Assembly: GCA_030049955.1 (NCBI GenBank)
Contig: JASIJX010000082.1
Location: forward strand, 1-21,523
Direction: 5' to 3'
Length of the DNA stretch: 21,523 nucleotides
From: Acidobacteriaceae bacterium
Lineage (GTDB): Bacteria; Acidobacteriota; Terriglobia; Terriglobales; Acidobacteriaceae
Below are positions 15,140-21,523 of the stretch, in pieces (the first letter of the stretch is position 1; every line of letters starts with the position of its first letter). Made by a program: the position numbers and the translations under genes. The notes beneath the pieces were generated by a model. The model saw only the letters and a program-made list of their open reading frames with translations. It searched no databases and had not been told where the DNA came from.

Positions 15140-16717
15140 ATGCAGCAGAGCATAGAGGCAACGCTCAAATCGGATAGCCGGCCGCGGGGAGACTCCGCTC
15201 GCCAACGGCGATTTGCTGGGCTTCTCGGGGTAGCAGACAAGAGACGCCTGCGTTGGCCGGAATGGGGCGCGCTGTCCTTCTATGCGGCGCTCGTTGCCTT
15301 TGCAATTCCCTATCATGAACCGTGGGTTGATGAAGCCCAGGCATGGCAGTTAGCGAGAAATCTTTCGCTGACATCTCTGTTCAAGACGTACATTCGTTAC
15401 GAAGGGGCTCCGGGGCTTTGGCATTTCCTTCTGTGGCTGATGACTCGGGCACATGTCAGCTATGTTGGCCTGCACTGGATCTGCGGTGCGGTTGCCACTG
15501 TGGCGATCTGGCTTCTTCTTTTCAGGTCACCGTTTCCTCGCTACCTAAAGCTCTCGCTACCATTCACTTACTTTCTCGTATTTCAATACGCGATTGTGGC
15601 GCGGAACTATGTACTCGTACCATTACTATTGTTTCTCACCGCAATTGCATGGAAGAAACATCCATTCAAACTGGCGCTGGCACTTGGGTTAGTGGCAAAT
15701 GTATCGCTCCATGCCGCGGTCATTTCTGGAGGATTGGCGGTCCTCTATGTTATCGAGCAGATTCGGAGTCGACCGGGAAAACCTTTCGAGGATCGGCGCA
15801 AATTTGTACTTTGCGCATTTGTCCTGTTTGCCTTCTATGCTTTTGCGATCTGGACAGCATGGCCACCACGCGACCTCATCCTTTCTTCGGTCCGTGGGCA
15901 ATCGAGTATCTACTTCCTGCGGGCAGTCTATTCCTTGCTGTGGCCAATGTGCCAACCATGGATCGTATCCATTCCATTCTGGGCCGCGATCACACTTTGG
16001 TTTCACGCGCGGCATAAACTCTATTACCTCTTGCCAGTAGTTCTCTTTGCAGTCTTTTGCGGTGAAATCTCTGTAGCCTGGTGGCATGCAGGCCTCTTGA
16101 TCCCGCTCCTGATCTGCCTTCTTTGGATTACCTGGGGTGAGCCTGGAACAGTCTCCCCCGAACTCGAGGTAGCTGGCCGCATAGCGTTAGCGGTCATGAT
16201 TGTGACGCAGGTTCTTTGGTCGGGGTATGCAATTTTGTACGACCACTACAATGCATACTCTCCTGATCGTGCGGCGGCAAAGTTCTTAAGTCCATTTGTC
16301 CGAGAGGATGCATCCATTGCTGTGACATATATCAGTGGTGTCAACGATAAGCGCGTGCGTGCTTATCCTGCAGTGGGGATTCTGCCCTACTTTGACCATA
16401 ATATCTACATCAATACTCCTTATCCATTCTGGTGGTGGAGCGATCAGGACCCAAGTGAGGATCGGTTCAAGGCCTTGTTACCGTCTCACCCTCGCATCGT
16501 GATCGTTGAAGAAGCGCTTCCGGGTCCGGTTAAGTACTTTAATCTGGACGATCCAAAGTATGTATCCTTACTTAAGGACGGCTACAGGTTTTTGAACTTG
16601 TTCTGCGGAACTCAACCATCGCAATTGAAACCGGGAGAAACTCTTTGCCATGTGATCTTCGAGTACTCAGGACAGACCGGCTCTTTGGGTATGCAGGCGC
16701 AAAACCGTCCCAAATAA
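15140..16717 (+). CDS. multi-pass membrane protein, probable GT-C/GT39-like glycosyltransferase
   Basis: The predicted protein has 525 residues from the preferred ATG. A basic N-terminal tail of about 40 residues precedes some nine to eleven hydrophobic helices. The first loop reads HEPWVDEAQAWQLARN with D64 and E65, the acidic pair characteristic of PMT/ArnT-type (GT39, GT83) enzymes. The motif GAPGLWHFLLW just after resembles the G-P-x-x-Y/W-Y segment of the same group. The last 120 residues are a soluble extracytoplasmic tail. It follows the other GT-C-like gene by 148 bases on the same strand, but the two proteins are not obviously similar outside the acidic loop. A transferase using a lipid-linked sugar is likely; the substrate cannot be stated. 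The 150-base gap after it, before the convergent GH2 gene, contains no recognisable gene. Confidence 0.78.
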   Translation: MQQSIEATLKSDSRPRGDSARQRRFAGLLGVADKRRLRWPEWGALSFYAALVAFAIPYHEPWVDEAQAWQLARNLSLTSLFKTYIRYEGAPGLWHFLLWLMTRAHVSYVGLHWICGAVATVAIWLLLFRSPFPRYLKLSLPFTYFLVFQYAIVARNYVLVPLLLFLTAIAWKKHPFKLALALGLVANVSLHAAVISGGLAVLYVIEQIRSRPGKPFEDRRKFVLCAFVLFAFYAFAIWTAWPPRDLILSSVRGQSSIYFLRAVYSLLWPMCQPWIVSIPFWAAITLWFHARHKLYYLLPVVLFAVFCGEISVAWWHAGLLIPLLICLLWITWGEPGTVSPELEVAGRIALAVMIVTQVLWSGYAILYDHYNAYSPDRAAAKFLSPFVREDASIAVTYISGVNDKRVRAYPAVGILPYFDHNIYINTPYPFWWWSDQDPSEDRFKALLPSHPRIVIVEEALPGPVKYFNLDDPKYVSLLKDGYRFLNLFCGTQPSQLKPGETLCHVIFEYSGQTGSLGMQAQNRPK

Positions 16718-16867
16718 GCAAGGAGGGCCGCGGTTACCGGGCGCCGATGACGTTGGACGTCCCACAACAGTCGGATTAATCTTAGTCGGCGAAAGCATGA
16801 AAAGATTTCTCACTTCAAGAGGGATCAAAGGTGCTCAGGAAAGCTTCAGTCCACCATTTCAGTTGAT

Positions 16868-19552
16868 CTACTGCAATTCCGCAACCTGTATTGGCAATCC
16901 CGTCGCCGGCCAGCGTTCCGGCTGCGCATCCAGATTGGGCGCGACGAACACGCCTCGGAATTTCGCTGGAGTCACCGTCACGTTCCAGCCGTCGAGGACG
17001 ACCAAAGCATCTTCGCCCTTGAAATCGCTTAAAGCCGCCTCAATCGTAATCGTCTGCGTCTGGTTCGGCGCCAGCGAAATGTAGTTGTCGCTGTAGTACG
17101 CCGGCAGCACGCGCTCACCGGATTTGCGCCGCAATTGCAGATGCGCCATCACAGCAACGCTCTTTGATGGATTGCGCAGTGTGAGGATGACAAACCGCTT
17201 GGCGTCCACATCCTTGCGCACTGCGTTTGCTTGCAGAGTGACCGTGGGAAGCCGATTCAACGCCGTAAAATCGTCGGGGCGGTCGGGCAGTGCACGCCAG
17301 TAGAAGTTAGTGGAAAGCAGCTTTCCAGACGAATCGAGCAGATCGAGCTTAATGAAGTGCACTGCCGAAACCGTGGCCGGAAACTCCACTGGTCCCAGAT
17401 CGGTAGCCCTATCGGGTTGCGCAGTCAGCTTGAATTCGTAGTGGGCAGCGAGAGACCCATCGAGATTGTAGATGGAAACGTGCGCCGCAGCATCCGTCAC
17501 AGGCGTGGGCAAATTATCTATGACCTGCACGTGCGAGGTGGCTTGATTGAACTGAATGTGCACCAGTTCAGAAGCGTGCATGACGCCAAAGAACGACGCG
17601 TTGGGCTCAAGGTCGTAGTGATAGATCTGCCACACAAAACTCGGTTGCGCGGGATTGCTCATCCAAGTGATGACGCCCGTGGCCGGATGGAAGAGCTGCG
17701 CATTGCGGCCCTCGTACATGGCGCGGAACGCTTCATAATTTGCCATCTGCGCCTTCCGCACAAAGTCGGGAAGGTTGCGGATGGCCCCATAGCGAGCGGC
17801 TATCTGGCCGGGGTAGCGCTCACCATGCTGGCCGCCTTTTGCAAAGTCGTGCTCGGCCCAGTCGTCGTCAATGGTCTCCCAGTCCTTGCGCGGCATCATG
17901 GCGTGAATCGACTCTAGCGTAGGAACGGACATGCTGCCGGTCTCTGTCTTGAAATAGTCGTCGGTGATGCGATAGAAATCGCGAGGCACGCGCCAGTAGT
18001 ACGGACCGTGCGAACGCACCCCGGCGCCGTCGGTCGAGCTGGGCTGATAAAGCCGCGTAGGCTCGAGCGTAGCCAGCACCTTGCGCAACTCTGCATCGAT
18101 CTCCGGCGGCGGATAGCCTTCGTTGCGCGCACACCACAGCGCGATCGAGGGATGGTTGCGATAGCGCAGTACCTTGTCACGCACATTGGCGATGTAAGTA
18201 TCGAGGTCGGTGGGATCGGGCCCGTTCTTGGGATTCGGCTGAAAGAACTCGTCCCACACCAGGATGCCGTACTTGTCGCACAACTCGTAGAAGTCTTCGT
18301 CGGTGCTCTGCCCTACCCAGTTGCGAATCATGTTCAGGTGAGCGAGCTGGTGCATGCGAATCTCGGCCTCCAGGCGCTCGCGTGGAATGCGCTTCATGGC
18401 CTCGTCCATCCCCCAGTCGCCGCCGCGGATGAACACTGGAACCCCGTTCACGGAAATGGTGAGTGTGTCGGCGCCGGGCACCGCGTAGGTGATCTTGCGA
18501 ACCCCAAAGTCGAGGTCCTGCGCATCCGAAACTCTGTGGCCCGCCTTGAAATCGAGGTGCAGGTGATACAGATTCTGCGCTCCGTAGCCATTCGGCCACC
18601 ACAGCCGCGGATGCTCGATGTGCAGAGCCGGCGTATTCTTCGCATTGAACTGTACCGTCTGCGTGCTATGCGGTGCGAGTTCCACGCTGCGTCCGAATTT
18701 AATCTTCTCGATTGTGCCCTGCAGCACGCCGCTGACAGGCTGGTCGCTCACATTCGCCACCGTCGCCTGCACCATCACATCGCTCGAGTCTGTGCTCGGC
18801 AATGGCAAATCCGTGGTCACCAACGGATCTTTCACAATCACCGGACCGCTCGACGAGAGAAAGACCTTCTGCCAGATGCCGGAATCGCGATCGTGAATTG
18901 CCGGGATCCAGTCCCACCCCAGTGAGCAGAGAAACGTGGGCCCGTCGATCGCGCTCTCGCCTCCATTCGGGCCCACGCCGTCGTGCCATTCGTGCTCGTG
19001 GGCAATGCCGGGATGCGGCTGCGGTGTGATCTCTACCGCGATGACAGCTTGCTTGCCCGGCGTCACCCTTGATGTAATGTCAAAGACACCGCGAATGAAC
19101 GCACCACGAATTGTACCTACCTGCGCCCCGTTCACCCACACCACGGCCGAGTAGTTGATGCCATCGAAGTTAAGCCATACGCGGCGGTGGTTGAAGGCCC
19201 GTGGCACGCCGATCGTCGATCTATACCAGTACGAAGTGCGTGCCAGGCTTTCCGGAATAATGTTGGCGCGGTCGTTCTCGCCGTACAGTGGCTCCGGGTA
19301 AACGCCATCGTTCACCAGCGACGTCAACACTGTTCCCGGAACTGTTGCCGTATACCATCCGGCACTATTGAAACCGACCAAAGAAATCTGTGCGCCGGTC
19401 TGCGGAACCTTGGCCGCATCCTGCAACTGCCAGCCATCCGATAGCTCTACTGAGCCGGAGGGAAGCTTGTACGCCGCAGCGGCAATGGGCGCCAGCACCG
19501 CAAGAATCAAAACGCTGAATGATGAAAATCTGCCGCCAACTCTTATCTGCAT
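16868..19552 (-). CDS. exported glycoside hydrolase family 2 protein (exo-beta-glucosaminidase/beta-mannosidase-like)
   Basis: The predicted protein has 894 residues. It starts with a signal peptide: a basic MQIRVGGR, then a hydrophobic core to about residue 26 ending in an AAAA stretch. Next come a GH2 sugar-binding jelly roll (NFDGINYSAVVWVNG), immunoglobulin-like domains, and a TIM barrel. The barrel carries IRGGDWGMDEAM and a probable acid/base E478 in LWCARNEGYP. The probable nucleophile is E537 in KTETGSMS. C-terminal beta domains follow. This layout matches the CsxA exo-glucosaminidase and mannosidase branch of GH2 rather than beta-galactosidase. It is probably periplasmic or secreted and trims mannosides or glucosaminides; the sugar is uncertain. 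It follows the phosphoesterase gene by 77 bases and may be cotranscribed. Confidence 0.9.
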   Translation of the reverse strand: MQIRVGGRFSSFSVLILAVLAPIAAAAYKLPSGSVELSDGWQLQDAAKVPQTGAQISLVGFNSAGWYTATVPGTVLTSLVNDGVYPEPLYGENDRANIIPESLARTSYWYRSTIGVPRAFNHRRVWLNFDGINYSAVVWVNGAQVGTIRGAFIRGVFDITSRVTPGKQAVIAVEITPQPHPGIAHEHEWHDGVGPNGGESAIDGPTFLCSLGWDWIPAIHDRDSGIWQKVFLSSSGPVIVKDPLVTTDLPLPSTDSSDVMVQATVANVSDQPVSGVLQGTIEKIKFGRSVELAPHSTQTVQFNAKNTPALHIEHPRLWWPNGYGAQNLYHLHLDFKAGHRVSDAQDLDFGVRKITYAVPGADTLTISVNGVPVFIRGGDWGMDEAMKRIPRERLEAEIRMHQLAHLNMIRNWVGQSTDEDFYELCDKYGILVWDEFFQPNPKNGPDPTDLDTYIANVRDKVLRYRNHPSIALWCARNEGYPPPEIDAELRKVLATLEPTRLYQPSSTDGAGVRSHGPYYWRVPRDFYRITDDYFKTETGSMSVPTLESIHAMMPRKDWETIDDDWAEHDFAKGGQHGERYPGQIAARYGAIRNLPDFVRKAQMANYEAFRAMYEGRNAQLFHPATGVITWMSNPAQPSFVWQIYHYDLEPNASFFGVMHASELVHIQFNQATSHVQVIDNLPTPVTDAAAHVSIYNLDGSLAAHYEFKLTAQPDRATDLGPVEFPATVSAVHFIKLDLLDSSGKLLSTNFYWRALPDRPDDFTALNRLPTVTLQANAVRKDVDAKRFVILTLRNPSKSVAVMAHLQLRRKSGERVLPAYYSDNYISLAPNQTQTITIEAALSDFKGEDALVVLDGWNVTVTPAKFRGVFVAPNLDAQPERWPATGLPIQVAELQ

Positions 19553-19562
19553 GGAATGATTG

Positions 19563-19567
19563 CTCCT
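19563..19567 (-). promoter_or_regulatory. ribosome binding site that fixes the GH2 start
   Basis: On the minus strand AGGAG lies ten bases before the ATG at 19552, and the signal peptide begins exactly there. The same frame stays open upstream to 19933, but that extension lies inside the phosphoesterase gene and is not coding in this frame. Confidence 0.7.
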
Positions 19568-19629
19568 GAAATATCCCGGATGGTTCGTCCACCCGAGGCG
19601 CACCCAAACGGGATTGCTTGTTCTTGCTG

Positions 19630-21523
19630 TCAATTGGCCTGGTAAAGAAAATGCGCGCTGCGCTCTTTCAGCACAGTCTCGCGATCGTGGCTCAGGTCCT
19701 GTCCGCTTCGCAAAACCGGATACGGCACGCCACCGGTCAGGCCCTTCCACAAAATCTGATTGAAGAGCACCGCGGGCACGCGATCTTCCTGCGACCAGTC
19801 GAAACCCCGCGTCTGTCGCGCCCAGTAGGCCGCCGGCTGCGCATCGTGAAACGGAAGTGCAAACTCGCTCTGCTTTAGCGCCACACCCAGCGTCTGCGCA
19901 ATGGGCGCCGGCGCAATCGCCGTGTAAGTCCACACCGCCTGATCGAGATCGAATACTTCGGTCATGGGGCGCTGGTACTCGTCGTTCAGGTTCAAGTGGC
20001 CGAGCCCCAGCACATCCTCGATAGTGCGCACCATGTTTACCGTCGAGTAGAGCTTATGCACAACTACGCCCTGCTTTACGTACGGCCCGGCGACGAACGC
20101 GATGGTACGATGCGCATTTACGTGGTCCGGGCCGCTCTGCGCATCATCTTCAATTACGAAGATCAGCGTCGAACCCGCGTACGGGCTGTGCGCTACGCGC
20201 TCTATCAGCTTGCCCACCGCATAGTCGTTGTCCGCCGTCTGTCTCTCCGGCGTGTTAATGCCGTCGATCGCACGATCAAAGCTTCCCTCGTGGTCATGCA
20301 TGAAGCGGACAAACTCCAGATTGGGTAGATCATGGTTGGCGACATATTGATTGAACTCTCGCTCCCACTCCAGCTCGCGCCGGAAATCGGAATAGGCATT
20401 GTCGAATGCGCGAAAGTACGGATCGGTCACGCCGGCTAGGTTGGGCCACACCGCGACGCTCACCACCGTGTGAGCCGCGAACGGGTCAAGAACTTCCGGT
20501 GTTCCGGCCGGAGTACGGGTCTCGAAGCCGTAATTGCGGATTGTCAGATTGTGGCGCAGAGCCGAGTCCCAGATGTAGCCCTCATCTCTTTCGCCCTCTG
20601 GGCCGTCGGCCGCAGAATCCCCCGGCGGCGATCCGCGGCCCGCGTAGCTGAGCGGAACGGTCTTCACATTGAAGTCCGATTCGCGCGCGGCCGTGCTCCA
20701 CGGCCAGCCGTTGCCGCTCACCTCGCCGCTGCACATCATGTTGTCGAGATCGACGAACTGGCTTGCCAGGCGGTGCTGGTTGGGCGTCACGATCTGCCCG
20801 AAGGCGGCCAGACTGGGATCTCCATTGCCACGGTCGAGATCGCCCAGCACCTGGTCGTATGTGCGGTTCTCCTTGATGATGTAAATGACGTGCTTGATGT
20901 GCCGGCGCAGCGCCGCCATGGTCAGCTCGTCATGCGGGTTGGGAACGGTGTTGAGAAAATCGTTGGTGGCTACTCTTCGCGTGAGCCACGCAAGCTCCTG
21001 CCGGCTCGGAACTGGTATCGCCTGCAAGCCAGCCTTTTCGAGTTGCAAGATGTACTGGTTCGCCGCCTGTTGCGCCGGGGCATTCGCGCGCGGAACCGCG
21101 GCGCGGCCATTGCGAGGATTCGGCCCCGGATCGCTCTTGCTGTTCACGTCGTAGAGCGTCTTGCCGTCCCGGCTTACGCTGATCGACTGTGGATACCAGC
21201 CGGTTGGAATGAGGCCGATGACGCGGTGCGGCGCGGCACCCGCCAGCGAGATCACCGCAATTGCATTCATGCCGCCATTGGTAACGTAGAGCGTCTTCTC
21301 ATCGGGCGATAGAGCCAGACTGTTCGGAGCCGCACCAGGGAGCTGTGCGGGACCGCGCAATACGCCCGCAGGCGCTGTAGTCCGGATCTCCTCGATGACG
21401 CGATTTGTCGCCGTATCGATTACCGCGACGCGATCGCTGTTGTCTGCGGCAACAAAAAGCCTTGTCTGCGCGCCATTGAGAAGTATGCTGTTGGGATTGC
21501 CGGCGACCGGAATGCGCGCAATC
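19630..21523 (-). CDS. YncE-like beta-propeller fused to phosphoesterase (alkaline phosphatase superfamily), 5' truncated
   Basis: The frame stays open to the right edge, so the N-terminus lies outside the window; 630 residues are visible. The first 130 or so are propeller blades with repeated S-L/I-x-x-x-x-x-x-T-L-Y/F-V elements: ILLNGAQTRLFVAADNS, then LALSPDEKTLYVTNGG and ISVSRDGKTLYDVNSKSD. After a linker, the phosphoesterase domain (PF04185-type) starts at KHVIYIIKENRTYDQVLGDL and includes IFVIEDDAQSGPDHVNAHRT, whose Asp, His and Glu residues are typical metal ligands. Such fusions are common in Acidobacteriota and related soil bacteria and are usually exported, but the signal region cannot be seen here. 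The substrate is unknown; phosphodiesters or phospholipids are possible. The TTG at 21360 is only the first start-like codon inside the window, not the real start. Confidence 0.88.
   Translation of the reverse strand, partial: IARIPVAGNPNSILLNGAQTRLFVAADNSDRVAVIDTATNRVIEEIRTTAPAGVLRGPAQLPGAAPNSLALSPDEKTLYVTNGGMNAIAVISLAGAAPHRVIGLIPTGWYPQSISVSRDGKTLYDVNSKSDPGPNPRNGRAAVPRANAPAQQAANQYILQLEKAGLQAIPVPSRQELAWLTRRVATNDFLNTVPNPHDELTMAALRRHIKHVIYIIKENRTYDQVLGDLDRGNGDPSLAAFGQIVTPNQHRLASQFVDLDNMMCSGEVSGNGWPWSTAARESDFNVKTVPLSYAGRGSPPGDSAADGPEGERDEGYIWDSALRHNLTIRNYGFETRTPAGTPEVLDPFAAHTVVSVAVWPNLAGVTDPYFRAFDNAYSDFRRELEWEREFNQYVANHDLPNLEFVRFMHDHEGSFDRAIDGINTPERQTADNDYAVGKLIERVAHSPYAGSTLIFVIEDDAQSGPDHVNAHRTIAFVAGPYVKQGVVVHKLYSTVNMVRTIEDVLGLGHLNLNDEYQRPMTEVFDLDQAVWTYTAIAPAPIAQTLGVALKQSEFALPFHDAQPAAYWARQTRGFDWSQEDRVPAVLFNQILWKGLTGGVPYPVLRSGQDLSHDRETVLKERSAHFLYQAN

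Noticed and set aside
18008..18925. 305-codon frame antisense to the GH2 gene
   Set aside because: The complementary strand encodes a clear GH2 barrel with catalytic residues. The antisense translation is Arg/His/Val-rich, without motifs.
19553..19933. Upstream extension of the GH2 frame by 127 codons
   Set aside because: It lies within the phosphoesterase coding region, has non-native composition, and would bury the signal peptide. AGGAG precedes the ATG at 19552.
20470..21312. 280-codon frame antisense to the phosphoesterase gene
   Set aside because: It mirrors a well-supported propeller-phosphoesterase frame; long antisense frames are common in GC-rich coding DNA.

Overview
The window looks like a surface-polysaccharide (O-antigen, capsule or exopolysaccharide) biosynthesis island followed by two exported enzymes, on a moderately GC-rich chromosome. 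The large exported GH2 hydrolase, the YncE-propeller/phosphoesterase fusion, the large GT-C membrane proteins and frequent GTG/TTG starts suggest an Acidobacteriota (Terriglobia-type) genome. That assignment rests on gene style, not on a marker gene, and is only moderately secure. No rRNA, tRNA, CRISPR array, insertion sequence or integrase was seen.

Layout. (1) 1-306, minus: the 5' part of a SAM methyltransferase that runs off the left edge. (2) 495-3752, plus: an operon of GtrB-like glycosyltransferase, class I methyltransferase, GtrA-like flippase and FkbM methyltransferase. (3) 8206-3718, minus: a very tight four-gene operon (gaps of 4-6 bases) of NeuB-like synthase without a SAF domain, KdsC-like phosphatase, acetolactate-synthase-like ThDP enzyme, and a two-domain Rossmann-FkbM methyltransferase. 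(4) 8489-9559, plus: an extended SDR epimerase/dehydratase/reductase. (5) 11035-9620, minus: rfbH, the PMP/[2Fe-2S] C-3 dehydratase with all diagnostic residues, divergent from (6) 11175-13048, plus: rfbF and rfbG. (7) 13243-16717, plus: two unrelated multi-pass GT-C-like membrane proteins. (8) right edge to 16868, minus: a YncE-like propeller/phosphoesterase fusion (5' end outside the window) and an exported GH2 glycosidase.

How the genes may work together. RfbF, RfbG and RfbH should make CDP-activated 3-deoxy-4-keto sugar intermediates, the common route to 3,6-dideoxyhexoses. A ThDP enzyme of the acetolactate-synthase family and an SDR lie in the same locus. That is the gene set expected for a C-branched (yersiniose-type) sugar, except that the E3 reductase partner of RfbH is not in the window. 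Alternatively, the ThDP enzyme belongs with its operon partners NeuB and KdsC in an ulosonic/nonulosonic acid pathway. The GtrA/GtrB-like pair and the GT-C proteins point to polyprenyl-phosphate-sugar-dependent decoration of a glycan. The most notable parts are the NeuB-KdsC-ThDP-FkbM operon, its possible connection to the CDP-sugar module, and a 35-base tail-to-tail overlap between two FkbM genes.
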